The position numbers and the translations under genes are program-made. Positions 8,758-18,436 of a stretch of 64,000 bases of DNA are shown piece after piece. Each line of letters starts with the position of its first letter. The stretch's first letter is position 1. The DNA lies in contig JAZHEJ010000041.1 of the NCBI GenBank assembly GCA_036679665.1, positions 21,788 through 85,787 on the forward strand, read 5' to 3'. The DNA is from Tethybacter castelli (GTDB lineage: Bacteria > Pseudomonadota > Gammaproteobacteria > Tethybacterales > Tethybacteraceae). The notes beneath the pieces were generated by a model that saw only the letters and a list, made by a program, of their open reading frames with translations, had not been told where the DNA came from and ran no database searches.

Positions 8758-9897
8758 TTAGTTGCTTTTTTTGGATTTGCCGGCGCTAAATATATGCTTG
8801 ACTTTGTCACGCCAGTTGCTTCGCTCCGGAAAATGTTTTTTCAGATTTGAATTGAGCGATTCGTCAAGTTGTTTTAACAACTCAACATCTTTCTTACTCA
8901 GGTTGTGCGGGGTTTCCACGACAACGGTGCAGAATAAGTCACCTGCCATGCCAGAGCGTAATCCTTTGATACCCTTGCCACGAAGTTTGATGCGTTTGCC
9001 AGATTGCAGGCTTTTGGGTATCTGGACTGTTTGATAACCGTCCATGGTTGGTACTTGTACTTTACCGCCAAGCGCGGCAACCGGAAAAGAGATTGGCATC
9101 TGACAATGCAGGTCATCGTTATGGCGGGTAAAAATCGCATGCGGTTTTATCTCAATTTCAACAAGCAGGTCGCCAGGGAGAGTAGAGTGTTTGCCAGCTT
9201 CACCTTGCCCGGTAAGACGCAAAATATCGCTATTGTTGATGCCTGCGGGAATATCGATATCAATAGTCTTTAAACTTCTAGTTCTACCGTCGGCGTTACA
9301 ATCTTTGCACGGTACGGTGATTACTTTGCCGGTACCTTCACATTGCGAGCATATCTCTTGCAAAGCTACAAAAGCGATTTGTTGCCTAACCTGGCCGCTA
9401 CCTCCACAATTATTGCAGGTGACTTGTTTGGCATTGGGCGCACCGCCACTTCCGTTGCAGGTGGTACATCGGGACAATGAGTTGATTTTTGCTTTTCGTT
9501 TACAACCGGAAACGACCTCTGATAATTCGAGTGTTACCTTGATTCTTAGATCGCGACCACGCGGTTGATTTCGCGAACTTCCGGCACGACTAAATGGATT
9601 CCCGACTAAATCACCGAAAATCTGGTCGAAGGTGCTTGAAAAATCACCAAAATCAGCTCCGCCATTGGGTATTTCATTAGGAGAGACGGTCCCGAAACGA
9701 TCATAGTACTGGCGCTTTTGAGGATCCGACAGCACTGAATAAGCCTGCTGAATCTCCTTGAATTTTTTTTCCGCTTCAGGCGCAGAATTGCGATCCGGAT
9801 GATGTTTCATCACCAGTTTCTTATATGCTTTTTTTATAACCTCAGGCTGAGCGTCGCGGTTTACGCCCAGCAACGCGTAAAAGTCCGGGTTGCTCAT
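8758..9897 (-). CDS. dnaJ: Co-chaperone DnaJ (Hsp40)
   Basis: DnaJ binds unfolded protein and stimulates the ATPase of DnaK. The 379-residue protein has an N-terminal J domain with HPD in MKHHPDRN, a glycine/phenylalanine-rich linker (about 75-105), four zinc-finger repeats and two substrate-binding beta domains. The first three repeats are CTTCNGSG, CNNCGGSG and CSQCEGTG. The fourth is CKDCNADG, with alanine where the second-last glycine is usual; all eight cysteines are kept. It lies 27 bp downstream of dnaK on the same strand, the usual heat-shock order. Confidence 0.98.
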   Translation of the reverse strand: MSNPDFYALLGVNRDAQPEVIKKAYKKLVMKHHPDRNSAPEAEKKFKEIQQAYSVLSDPQKRQYYDRFGTVSPNEIPNGGADFGDFSSTFDQIFGDLVGNPFSRAGSSRNQPRGRDLRIKVTLELSEVVSGCKRKAKINSLSRCTTCNGSGGAPNAKQVTCNNCGGSGQVRQQIAFVALQEICSQCEGTGKVITVPCKDCNADGRTRSLKTIDIDIPAGINNSDILRLTGQGEAGKHSTLPGDLLVEIEIKPHAIFTRHNDDLHCQMPISFPVAALGGKVQVPTMDGYQTVQIPKSLQSGKRIKLRGKGIKGLRSGMAGDLFCTVVVETPHNLSKKDVELLKQLDESLNSNLKKHFPERSNWRDKVKHIFSAGKSKKSN

Positions 9898-9924
9898 TAG
9901 AGGCTACTACTTATGCGCTACGAG

Positions 9925-11859
9925 CTATTTTTGCTCGGACTTGCCGTCAGCCTCATCAACGATTTCTACTTCGGCTTCTTCAGTTTCAGGGGTCGTGTCT
10001 TCACCGTTGGATTGTGCCGCAGCTTGTTCTTTATATTTCTTATGCGCAAGCTCGGTCAGCGGTTCGCAAACTGAAGCTAACGATTCTGACGCGCTGGTGA
10101 TGGCATCGCGATCACCTTTTTTAATCGTATCTTCAAGCTCTTTGATACCGTTGTCAATCGCGGTGCCTTGTTCTAAAGTCAAGCCCTCACCGTGTTCTTT
10201 GAGTTGTTGACGTATGCTGCTGCACAGTGCATCAGCGGTGTTGCGAATTTGAGTTAGTTCGGCAAATTTTTTGTCTTCTTCCTCATGGTCTTCCGCATCA
10301 CTGATCATGCGCTGTATTTCCTCTTCTGTAAGTCCGGAATCAGCAGTGATCGTTATTTGGGCATTTTTGCCGGTCTTTTTGTCCATGGCGGTAACGTGTA
10401 AGATACCGTTGGCGTCAATGTCGAATTTAACTTCGATTTGCGGCATTCCGCGCGGGGCCGGTGCGATGCCGCGCAAATTAAACATACCGAGCGACTTGTT
10501 GTCTACCGCCTGTGATCGCTCGCCTTGCAAAACATGAATGGTGACTTCAGGCTGGTTGTCTGACGCGGTTGAAAACATTTTAGATTCGGATACCGGAATC
10601 GTGGTGTTTTTTTCGATTAAAGCGGTCATTACCTTACCTTCGGTTTCCACGCCCAAAGACAGCGGTGTGACATCAAGCAGTTGCAGGTCGGTAACATCAC
10701 CTTTGAGTACCGCGGCCTGGATTGCCGCGCCGATGGCTACCGCTTCGTCAGGATTGATATCTTTGCGCGGTTCCTTGTCGAACAATTCTTTGACTTGTTC
10801 TTGTACCATCGGCATGCGGGTCATGCCTCCGACCAAGATAATGTCGCTTAGCTCCGAAGCGTCGATGTCGGCGTCTTTTAGTGCCGTGCGACACGGCGCT
10901 ATGGTCTTTTCAACCAAATCATGTACCAAGCCTTCTAATTTGGCGCGAGTAAGTTTGATTGTCAAATGTTTGGGGCCGCTTTGATCGGCGGTTATATAGG
11001 GCAGATTTATATCGGTCTGCATAGTGGTTGACAATTCAGTTTTGGCCTTTTCCGCAGCTTCTTTTAAGCGCTGCAAAGCCAGCACATCCTTGGAAAGATC
11101 TACCCCCTGATCCTTTTTGAACTCAGTGATCAAAAAACTGATAATGCGCTGATCAAAGTCTTCGCCGCCTAAAAACGTGTCACCGTTGGTGGCGAGAACC
11201 TCGAACATCGTGTCGCCTTCAATATTGGCGATTTCAATGATTGAAATATCAAAGGTGCCGCCTCCCAAATCATATACCGCGATTTTCTGGTCTTTGGCTG
11301 TCCGGTCTTTTTTGTCCAAGCCGTAAGCTAGTGCTGCCGCGGTGGGCTCGTTTACCAGCCGGTTAACTTCCAATCCGGCAATTTTTCCCGCGTCCTTGGT
11401 AGCTTGGCGTTGAGAATCATCAAAATAAGCCGGAACGGTGATGACCGCTTCGGTGACAGATTCGCCAAAATAGTCTTCAGCGGACTTTTTAAGTTTGCGC
11501 AACAGTTCAGCCGAGATTTCAGGCGGTGAAAGATTTTTGTCCCGTACTTTGACCCAAGCGTCGCCCTTTTCCGATTTGATAATACTGTAAGGAGCTAATT
11601 TGATCTCCTTGGAGACTTGCTCATCGGTGAAACGCCTGCCGATCAAACGCTTGATGGCAAACAGCGTGTTTTTAGGATTGGTGATTGATTGACGCTTGGC
11701 GGACGCGCCCACCAGAATTTCATCATCGTCGGTGTACGCAATTATGGAAGGGGTGGTTCTGCTCCCTTCAGAATTTTCCAGTACTTTGGGTGTGCCGCCT
11801 TCTAAGAAGCACACGCAGGAGTTGGTGGTACCGAGATCAATGCCTATGATTTTGCCCAT
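9925..11859 (-). CDS. dnaK: Chaperone DnaK (Hsp70)
   Basis: This is the ATP-dependent chaperone for nascent and stress-damaged proteins. The 644-residue length and motif order are standard: the phosphate-1 motif IGIDLGTTNSCV at the N-terminus, DLGGGTFDISI (phosphate 2), the adenosine motif ILVGGMTRMP, the hydrophobic linker LLDVTPLSLG, a substrate-binding domain and a C-terminal lid with an acidic tail. It works with GrpE (exchange factor, 27 bp upstream) and DnaJ (downstream). Confidence 0.99.
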   Translation of the reverse strand: MGKIIGIDLGTTNSCVCFLEGGTPKVLENSEGSRTTPSIIAYTDDDEILVGASAKRQSITNPKNTLFAIKRLIGRRFTDEQVSKEIKLAPYSIIKSEKGDAWVKVRDKNLSPPEISAELLRKLKKSAEDYFGESVTEAVITVPAYFDDSQRQATKDAGKIAGLEVNRLVNEPTAAALAYGLDKKDRTAKDQKIAVYDLGGGTFDISIIEIANIEGDTMFEVLATNGDTFLGGEDFDQRIISFLITEFKKDQGVDLSKDVLALQRLKEAAEKAKTELSTTMQTDINLPYITADQSGPKHLTIKLTRAKLEGLVHDLVEKTIAPCRTALKDADIDASELSDIILVGGMTRMPMVQEQVKELFDKEPRKDINPDEAVAIGAAIQAAVLKGDVTDLQLLDVTPLSLGVETEGKVMTALIEKNTTIPVSESKMFSTASDNQPEVTIHVLQGERSQAVDNKSLGMFNLRGIAPAPRGMPQIEVKFDIDANGILHVTAMDKKTGKNAQITITADSGLTEEEIQRMISDAEDHEEEDKKFAELTQIRNTADALCSSIRQQLKEHGEGLTLEQGTAIDNGIKELEDTIKKGDRDAITSASESLASVCEPLTELAHKKYKEQAAAQSNGEDTTPETEEAEVEIVDEADGKSEQK

Positions 11860-11886
11860 GTTAGATCCTTGTTGTTAAATAATAAA

Positions 11887-12477
11887 TTAGTTCGACGGCG
11901 TTTGCTCTTGCTCTTGCTTTGCTTTTTCGTCGGTGGTATCAGCCTTTGCCACCACTACGTTGGCGGGCCGTAAAATTCGTTGTTTGTGTCGATAGCCTTT
12001 TAATAACACTCTGACTACGCTGTTGGCAGCAAAACCACCATGCGCTTCAAAGCTGATCGCCATGTGGAAGTGCGGGTCTAGTTTGTCGCCCGGTTGAGGT
12101 TCGATAGTTTCCATGCCGTGGGTCGACAATACTTGATTAAATTTAGCTAAAGTTAATGCGACACCGTCGCGTAAAGCCGCGAGGTCGTCGTTGGTGCGCT
12201 TTGCCAAAGCTTGTTCCAAGCTGTCGACGATTTCAAGCATGCCATCTAAAACATTTTCCGTCCCGCGCAACTCGGCACGCCCGATATCGGCGCGCAGACG
12301 CTTGGCGATATTTTGATTTTCCGCGCGTGCCCTGAGCAGATCGTCTTGCAATTGGGCGATCCGGTCGGCGTCTTTTTGCGGCTCAGCAGCTGTTTTGTCC
12401 TCACTTTTTTCTTGTTGTTGCGGGACAACAGGCTTGGTTTCGTCTGGATTTTGGGAATTGGTACTGTCTTCAGGCAT
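11887..12477 (-). CDS. grpE: Nucleotide exchange factor GrpE
   Basis: GrpE releases ADP from DnaK. The 196-residue protein has an acidic, low-complexity N-terminus, a long dimerising coiled coil (about 35-110) and the beta-wing signature GGFAANSVVRVLLKGYRHKQRILRPANVVVAK near the C-terminal end (given here in part by its key residues V-RVLLKGY and LRPA-VVV). It is first in the grpE-dnaK-dnaJ set. The 99-bp gap to tyrS upstream should hold its promoter; I saw no convincing sigma-32 boxes there by eye. Confidence 0.96.
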   Translation of the reverse strand: MPEDSTNSQNPDETKPVVPQQQEKSEDKTAAEPQKDADRIAQLQDDLLRARAENQNIAKRLRADIGRAELRGTENVLDGMLEIVDSLEQALAKRTNDDLAALRDGVALTLAKFNQVLSTHGMETIEPQPGDKLDPHFHMAISFEAHGGFAANSVVRVLLKGYRHKQRILRPANVVVAKADTTDEKAKQEQEQTPSN

Positions 12478-12576
12478 GATGGTTAGGTTATCGATAGCAA
12501 GATTATGTTGGTAGCAACTATTCTTATATAAGTCAATTTCTTAAAGAATCAACTAAATAGAGACAAAAATAGCATT

Positions 12577-13776
12577 TTAGGACAAAATTATTTTGGCAAA
12601 GCGACGTTTGCCTATTTGAATCAAATATTCTTCGCCATGACGACAAACGATATCTTCAGCAATTTTGCTGCCATTGACCCGAATACCGTTCTGGGCCATC
12701 ATTCTGCGGTATTCAGAGTAAGATGCGACCAGATTTGCTTGTTTGAGGATCATGGACAGATTGATTTTCTCGTTCGGTTGCGCGGTTATGATAATTTTTT
12801 CAGGATCAGCGGGAAATTCACGGCGGCGGAATGTGGCGACGAATTTTTCGCGGGCGGCATGCGCTTTTTTTTCATCATGCAACCTGCCGGCCAATTCGAA
12901 TGCCAAAGCGTCTTTGGCATCGCGCGGATTTGCTCCGTTTGCAACATCTTTGCGCAGCTTGTCAAGCTGCGTGTTATCAATCAGCGACAACAACTCATAG
13001 TAGTGCCACATACGCTCGTCGGAAACCGACATTATTTTCGCGTAGATCGTTTCGGCAGGTTCAGCTAGACCGATATAATTGCCGGCGCTTTTCGACATTT
13101 TGTCTTCACCACGCAGTCCCAATAGCAAAGGAGTGGTTAACACGCATTGCGGGTTCTGGCCGAATTGCTTTTGCATAACTCTTCCCACGGTAAGATTAAA
13201 CAATTGATCGGTGCCGCCAAGCTCAATATCGCACTTGAGCATGACCGAATCGTAGCCTTGTACCAGCGGGTAGAGAAATTCGTGAATTGAGATCGGTTGT
13301 TGTTGCAGGTAGCGGCTATTAAAATCGCGGCGTTCTAGCATGCGCGCCACGGTATAGTGCTGGGCCAACTTGATTAGTTCGGCCGCAGACATGCTATTCA
13401 TCCATTCGCTGTTACGGCGCAACTCGGTACGCTCGCGATCCAAAATTTTAAAAACCTGAGCGGTATAAGTGGCGGCATTAGCTTGAATTTCGGGACTGTC
13501 AATTTGGGGTCTGGTCGTCGTTTTGCCGGAAGGATCACCAATTGTGGCTGTGAAATCGCCAATTAAAAAGATAACTTGATGGCCTAGATTTTGCAACTGG
13601 CGCATTTTGGTAAACAGCACCGCATGGCCAAGGTGCAGATCCGGCGCGGTGGGATCAAAGCCGACTTTTACGCGAAGCGGTTTGCCTTGTTCCAAAAGCT
13701 GGATCAGTTCCTTGCGCTCAATCAGATCCACACTGCCTCGCGTTATGGTTTCAAGTTGCTCTGCAGGACGGGTCAT
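12577..13776 (-). CDS. tyrS: Tyrosyl-tRNA synthetase
   Basis: The enzyme attaches tyrosine to tRNA-Tyr. Class I signatures are present: HLGH (HIGH motif) at 48-51 and KMSKS near 227-231. GFDPTAPDLHLGH and LIGDFTATIGDPSGKT are typical of tyrosyl enzymes. A C-terminal S4 RNA-binding domain (about 340-399) completes it. I place the start at the ATG at 13776, which overlaps the upstream nuclease stop as ATGA and gives 399 residues. The reading frame also extends upstream to a GTG at 13809, but those extra 11 residues are not family-like. Confidence 0.95.
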   Translation of the reverse strand: MTRPAEQLETITRGSVDLIERKELIQLLEQGKPLRVKVGFDPTAPDLHLGHAVLFTKMRQLQNLGHQVIFLIGDFTATIGDPSGKTTTRPQIDSPEIQANAATYTAQVFKILDRERTELRRNSEWMNSMSAAELIKLAQHYTVARMLERRDFNSRYLQQQPISIHEFLYPLVQGYDSVMLKCDIELGGTDQLFNLTVGRVMQKQFGQNPQCVLTTPLLLGLRGEDKMSKSAGNYIGLAEPAETIYAKIMSVSDERMWHYYELLSLIDNTQLDKLRKDVANGANPRDAKDALAFELAGRLHDEKKAHAAREKFVATFRRREFPADPEKIIITAQPNEKINLSMILKQANLVASYSEYRRMMAQNGIRVNGSKIAEDIVCRHGEEYLIQIGKRRFAKIILS

Positions 13777-16445
13777 GATGTCTGGCGCGGCAAGTGAGAA
13801 CGCCGACACATTCCTTCATAAGCGCAATAGTTGCAGGTTGCATCGATAGCGTTAGCCGGTAGCGGCTGTCCTGTGCCCATATTGGTAAAAAAGATTTTTG
13901 CCAAATTATTTCTTACCTCGTCCGGAGCTAATTCTGGGTCGAGACCAATAACTTTAATTTCGTGATTGCCGAATTTGCTATTTAGCTGCCAGTAAGAAGA
14001 AGCTGAAGGGTCAGCTTCAAACAGATTTACGTATAAAGCCAACTGTGGTTTTTCCGCGCTAGAGATTTTTGCAGTGACATTGCCGGTTTTAACATCAATG
14101 ATTGCATAGCGCTTTTTATTATCTTGGTTATGGTTTGAGGCAGGCAAGCTTCCTATGCTATCAACACGGTCAATTTTGCCGCGCAGCTCGATGCTTTGTT
14201 TGCCATCGCTAAGCTCACCGGTACATGTATGCTCAGCAAATTCAATCGTTGCGTCATACTTTTGCTGTTGGGCTAGAAATTCAGCGATATATTTGCCAAC
14301 AAACGGTTGCCAACGCCATTTGAGCAAATGTTGTTTAGACTCAGACAACTTGTTTTCGCGCTTACACTTATCCAGATGAGCGTTTGTGCAACGGTTCATC
14401 AACTCTAGCAATTTTTTTTCCGATAGTTGCTGATTTGGCAACTGCATGATTTCGTGGTGGAACTTATGTAAGATTGCATGCACAAAATCACCGAATTCAG
14501 CAGGATCAAATATGCGCGCGTTGCGTGGAGCGGCAATTTTTAGCACGTAGGATGTGTAAAACTTATATGGACAAGCCATCAGCGTGTCGCAGGACGAAGG
14601 AGAGATTTTTTCCGGTAAAGCTTTAAGGGTTACTTCGTGTCTGCGACGAGGCCCGCTATAAGCTGATTGTTTTTCCCAACTAGCTTGTAGCCTGGGAAGT
14701 CGGCGCTGGCGGTTGTGGGGCGGAGCGATCAAATCCAGATACGGAGAAATTCCGGCGTTGCCCCGCCAGATCGCGGCACTTTCTTCATGGTTGGCCAGCT
14801 GCAACGCGGTGGCGGTACACTGACGACGCATACGGACCGCTTGGTCAGGCAAGCCGATCGCGCGGCGAACCTGCTCACTCAAAAGCTGATTAGTCGATAG
14901 TGCCGGTAGGGTATCGGAGTTGGCGCCAAGCAGTAGCAGGGCGTCGTATTTTTCCGTAGACAGCGTGTCCGGCGACATTAGTTGGATCTCGCCATCAACA
15001 TCAGAAATCACTAACTGAGTGTCGGTAAGAATTTTGCGTAGCAAAGCGACCATTTCACCTGCGCCAATTTTTTGATCAGGGCCTTGGATGCGTTTATTTT
15101 CAATCTCGCAACAAAGTAGATTTAGCAATACCCTAAGAGAATCGGCGGAGATGTCATCGGTAAACAAGTCGCATAAAGGCTGTCGGTATGTACATTGGGC
15201 AAGATCATTGAACCATTGGGCTAAAGTACGGCTGTTTAGTTTTGCGAACAGCGGGTAAATGTCCTGTTCAATGTTTGCTAAAGGTGTGGCCGGATCGCAG
15301 AATCTGCCGACTTTGGTAGGCCAATTTGAATTATCGGTATCGGATAAATGCCTACTTATGGGCTGGAGCAGGCGAGTGCGCAGCATCTGCGCATGTTCCA
15401 AAGCGCCTAGCGTGTTGCGCAATGAACGAGATGCGGTGGTACGGTCAGGCAAGGATGCGCAGGCAAGCAAAATGTCCCCGATGAGCAGGTTACTTGCCAG
15501 CCATCCGGTACGGTCGGTCAGGTGCACGTCGTGTTGCAGACACATTGAGTGCAAACGGCGTACCAACAATCGATCGTAAGTGATAATTCCGATTTTGCGC
15601 TTGCCTTCGGCCAACCAGCGCTGAAGTAAAGCGAAGGAATATTCAGCGGCCGTTTCCAAGCTGAGTGGTTCATCGCTGTTAGGGCAAAGTTGTGGAGTGG
15701 GACCCGTGTAGCGCTGCGCGCTGTCGTTCGTGTTGTTCCAAAGCTCAAATAAAGTTGCGGCGTTGCCGTTTAGTTGCGCCGTAACTTGAAGCGCCGGGTC
15801 GTCGGATGTCGCGGTGGCATCAAGCATGCGCTGAATGTGCGGCAAAGGACGCTCCCAGCTAAGCAACGCTAGCGGCCCATCCAAATTTTGAGCAAATTTT
15901 TCCAAACGCTGATTGCGAGCGCTTACGTTATCCTTACAGTACTTGTCCCACAATGCTAACAACAAATTTAGCTCTTCTTCGTACAGGCTGTGCTGCTTTA
16001 TGGCTGCGGGAACCTCAGCAATCCCCTCATCCAAATGGGTGGACATTTCCTGTAAGGAAGAGCTGAACATTCCGGCCAGATTCAAAGGGTTGCGAAATGA
16101 AGAATTGCGCAATAAATCCAGATAGATATTGATGTGCAAAGTTGCGCGACTGACAGAAGCACGCAATGACGCGTGTTTATCCAAATCAGCAAGCAAGGGC
16201 AATGTATTATCGGCAGCGGTCGGGTAGGAGTGGAGCAAAGACCTGCTGCTGAGCGTTCTTAAACCCAAGCTATTACCAAGTTCAGCGACACGTCGGATAA
16301 TTTGCTGGCGTTCATAATGGCTGTCCGCAATTAGCAGCGAGCTTTTACCGTGATTGTTATTTGCCAAATGACGGGCGATTAGCTCAATGGCCCGTTCCGA
16401 ATCACAGGTAAGCGCTTTTACATTTGGCAATGGATTATTCCTCAA
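13773..16445 (-). CDS. AddB/RecB-type PD-(D/E)XK nuclease, probable DNA repair protein
   Basis: This 890-residue protein resembles the AddB-like DNA repair family of beta- and gammaproteobacteria. The N-terminal two thirds are a helicase-like fold without a clear P-loop (NHGKSS near residue 34 is degenerate). The C-terminal third is a RecB-type nuclease: GDFVHAILHKFHHE, then YAIIDVKTGN with the catalytic D...K pair, then QLALY. Four cysteines in the AddB arrangement (one before the nuclease in ACPYKFY, three in CNYCAYEGMC) probably bind a 4Fe-4S cluster. The TTG start at 16445 overlaps the ferredoxin stop; a later start is possible. It is coupled to tyrS by a 4-bp overlap. Confidence 0.82.
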   Translation of the reverse strand: MRNNPLPNVKALTCDSERAIELIARHLANNNHGKSSLLIADSHYERQQIIRRVAELGNSLGLRTLSSRSLLHSYPTAADNTLPLLADLDKHASLRASVSRATLHINIYLDLLRNSSFRNPLNLAGMFSSSLQEMSTHLDEGIAEVPAAIKQHSLYEEELNLLLALWDKYCKDNVSARNQRLEKFAQNLDGPLALLSWERPLPHIQRMLDATATSDDPALQVTAQLNGNAATLFELWNNTNDSAQRYTGPTPQLCPNSDEPLSLETAAEYSFALLQRWLAEGKRKIGIITYDRLLVRRLHSMCLQHDVHLTDRTGWLASNLLIGDILLACASLPDRTTASRSLRNTLGALEHAQMLRTRLLQPISRHLSDTDNSNWPTKVGRFCDPATPLANIEQDIYPLFAKLNSRTLAQWFNDLAQCTYRQPLCDLFTDDISADSLRVLLNLLCCEIENKRIQGPDQKIGAGEMVALLRKILTDTQLVISDVDGEIQLMSPDTLSTEKYDALLLLGANSDTLPALSTNQLLSEQVRRAIGLPDQAVRMRRQCTATALQLANHEESAAIWRGNAGISPYLDLIAPPHNRQRRLPRLQASWEKQSAYSGPRRRHEVTLKALPEKISPSSCDTLMACPYKFYTSYVLKIAAPRNARIFDPAEFGDFVHAILHKFHHEIMQLPNQQLSEKKLLELMNRCTNAHLDKCKRENKLSESKQHLLKWRWQPFVGKYIAEFLAQQQKYDATIEFAEHTCTGELSDGKQSIELRGKIDRVDSIGSLPASNHNQDNKKRYAIIDVKTGNVTAKISSAEKPQLALYVNLFEADPSASSYWQLNSKFGNHEIKVIGLDPELAPDEVRNNLAKIFFTNMGTGQPLPANAIDATCNYCAYEGMCRRSHLPRQTS

Positions 16446-16758
16446 TCAGCTTGGACTTGTCAGGCTTGTTGGCCCAAGCATCGGCGTCACTTGGCGGATC
16501 TTTGCGAGCCAAAATTACCGGCCACACTTTGGCCAGTTTTTCGTTGATAGCAAAATATTGGTGTTGATCGCCAGGCACATCGTCGTCGTAAAAAATCGCC
16601 TCCACCGGGCACTCAGGGACACAAAGCGCACAATCTATACATTCTTCCGGGTTGATTACCAGCATGTTGGGGCCTTCGTGAAAGCAATCCACCGGGCATA
16701 CTTCAACACAGTCGGTGTATTTACATTTGACACATTGTTCGGTTACCACGTAAGTCAT
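16435..16758 (-). CDS. fdxA: 7Fe ferredoxin FdxA
   Basis: This 107-residue electron carrier has one 3Fe-4S and one 4Fe-4S cluster. The cysteine pattern CVKCKYTDCVEVCP and CIDCALCVPECP is that of the Azotobacter-type seven-iron ferredoxins, with the extended C-terminal region they share. The ATG at 16758 starts the conserved MTYVVTEQC. Its stop overlaps the putative TTG start of the AddB-type nuclease by 11 bp, and a link between a ferredoxin and a cluster-containing nuclease is possible but unproven. Confidence 0.95.
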   Translation of the reverse strand: MTYVVTEQCVKCKYTDCVEVCPVDCFHEGPNMLVINPEECIDCALCVPECPVEAIFYDDDVPGDQHQYFAINEKLAKVWPVILARKDPPSDADAWANKPDKSKLIEE

Positions 16759-16785
16759 AAATAGCCCTCTATGGGATTCTAGTTG

Positions 16786-17517
16786 TTAGCCACCTAGGCG
16801 TTTGGTTTCAGCCGTAATCCAGTTTGCGGCCTGCTCGTTAATATCGCGGGCGCGACGCGAGTTGGTGGCGATACATTCTCCGATTGAAACCGTGATAAGT
16901 CCGGGGCGTTTGGCAAAGCCTAAAAGTCTGCTAGGCCAACAGGTACCGCTATTGTGCGCAACCGGCACCAAAGAGGTCTGGGTCGCGTGTGCCAAGGCTG
17001 CGGCGCTAGGCTGAAATGAACGAGTGGCGCCCACCGGTACGCGTGTCCCTTCAGGAAAAATGATTACGCAGATTCCTTCTTTGATGCGTTGCGCTCCGAT
17101 CCGCAACACTGCGCGCAACGCGGATGTTTTAGCGCTACGGTTAATTAAAATAGGGCGTTTGCCGATTATCAGTCCCCAGCCGAAAAACGGTATTAAAATC
17201 AGACTGCGTTTACTTACAAAGCACTGACGTGGAAAAATGGAATGAAAAGCGATTGTTTCCCATACGGACTGATGCTTGGAACAAATCACATAAGGAGGAT
17301 CAGGTAAATTGTTTGCTCCGATAACGCGATAACGAATTCCACAGATATAAACCAGTGCCCAGGTTAGACAGCGATTCCACATACCGATTGTGTAATAGCA
17401 AATTCGTGCCGGCAGCCACCAGATAAGCAGGGCTACCAAGGAAAACGGTGGAGTGATAATGCAAATGAAAACTAAAAAAACGACTGAGCGTGCCAGATTT
17501 ACCGGCCACGACTCCAT
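16786..17517 (-). CDS. 1-acyl-glycerol-3-phosphate acyltransferase (PlsC family)
   Basis: The protein transfers an acyl chain to lysophosphatidic acid or a related lysolipid at the inner membrane. The 243 residues include an N-terminal membrane segment (about 12-35), block I KHQSVWET (the His-x4-Asp motif with Glu in place of Asp, as in many proteobacterial members) and block III IFPEGTRVPVG. Upstream genes on the same strand are the unknown membrane protein at 17537; downstream is fdxA with a 27-bp gap. The substrate is not shown by the sequence. Confidence 0.9.
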   Translation of the reverse strand: MESWPVNLARSVVFLVFICIITPPFSLVALLIWWLPARICYYTIGMWNRCLTWALVYICGIRYRVIGANNLPDPPYVICSKHQSVWETIAFHSIFPRQCFVSKRSLILIPFFGWGLIIGKRPILINRSAKTSALRAVLRIGAQRIKEGICVIIFPEGTRVPVGATRSFQPSAAALAHATQTSLVPVAHNSGTCWPSRLLGFAKRPGLITVSIGECIATNSRRARDINEQAANWITAETKRLGG

Positions 17518-17536
17518 GTTAATTCTAGGCAGGAGG

Positions 17537-18379
17537 CTAGCTAATTAATTCTTTGGCATTGGCAAAAGACATAGTATGCCAATCCGTTCGTTCGCCACGT
17601 ATTTTGCGCTGGGAGGATTCCCAATCGCGTTTGTCAAATACCATGCCGACAGCTTCCTTCTGCACATTATTAAGTGCCGCATTCGGATCCGGTTTGTAAA
17701 TCTGAACAATACCGGATCTTTCAGCGTCAAAAGCTTTGTCTTGAAATGTCGAAAACTGGTTATCGGACAAGTGTGGATCACGCATTTTGACCTTGAATCG
17801 CGCAATTTCTAAAATTTGCTTTCCCAGTGTTTCGATAGTTGAGGCGTGAGAGTGATCAATTCGCCCGGTCAGACCGGCCAGCTCCGGATAAAAATCATCA
17901 AGAAGTTGCTGTAACACGTCAATCGTTATGCCTTTTTGTTCCACGGCGACCAGCTGTTGCATCACGCGCTCCCATTTTTGTTGACTTTCGTGTGTTTCAG
18001 ATTTATCTTCAGGAACCGAAGGCAACGGTGGAGATTCGTCGAACTGCTTTTGAGGTTGCGCCGATGAGCTAGCCTTGGAAGCTTCTCTTTGTGCTGCAGC
18101 CTGTCGGTCTGCGGCTCGTTGTACCTGTCCTGGATCCGGAGGTAGTTTTTTGACAGCGCCCGGACGCTTGGCGATCTTGCCAAAGGGCATGATCATGAGA
18201 GATATCAAAAATATTATTACTGCGCAACCGGCGACGATGTAACCAATTTCAACATGCCCCACGTAAGGCAGATTGAGCCTTAATGGTTGAGTTGCCTGCA
18301 CCAAAAGGTAAGCAATACCCGCTGTCGCCAAGGACGCGATCAGAAAAATAATGAAGAATATATATCGAATAATGCGCAT
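17537..18379 (-). CDS. Unknown two-helix membrane protein with helical C-terminus
   Basis: I do not recognise this 280-residue protein. It has two predicted transmembrane helices (about 5-28 and 46-66), a proline/alanine/glutamine-rich linker (about 75-125) and a mainly helical, charged C-terminal domain (WERVMQQLVAVEQKG, then KDPHLSDNQ-type repeats of polar residues; the motif FDKRDWESSQRKIRGERTDW stands out near the end). It is transcribed toward plsC with a 19-bp gap, so it may be part of that operon. Its start faces the 256-bp spacer that precedes the secretion operon, so it is the last plausible host gene on the left of the island. Confidence 0.6.
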   Translation of the reverse strand: MRIIRYIFFIIFLIASLATAGIAYLLVQATQPLRLNLPYVGHVEIGYIVAGCAVIIFLISLMIMPFGKIAKRPGAVKKLPPDPGQVQRAADRQAAAQREASKASSSAQPQKQFDESPPLPSVPEDKSETHESQQKWERVMQQLVAVEQKGITIDVLQQLLDDFYPELAGLTGRIDHSHASTIETLGKQILEIARFKVKMRDPHLSDNQFSTFQDKAFDAERSGIVQIYKPDPNAALNNVQKEAVGMVFDKRDWESSQRKIRGERTDWHTMSFANAKELIS

Positions 18380-18436
18380 ATTTTTCGCCCAACCCTAAAT
18401 TTTACTATTTTTTACGTCGTTTTAAGTCAATAAAAC

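Noticed and set aside
12478..12576. Sigma-32 heat-shock promoter before grpE
   Set aside because: No convincing pair of sigma-32 boxes could be seen on the minus strand, only a TTGACT that lacks a matching -10.
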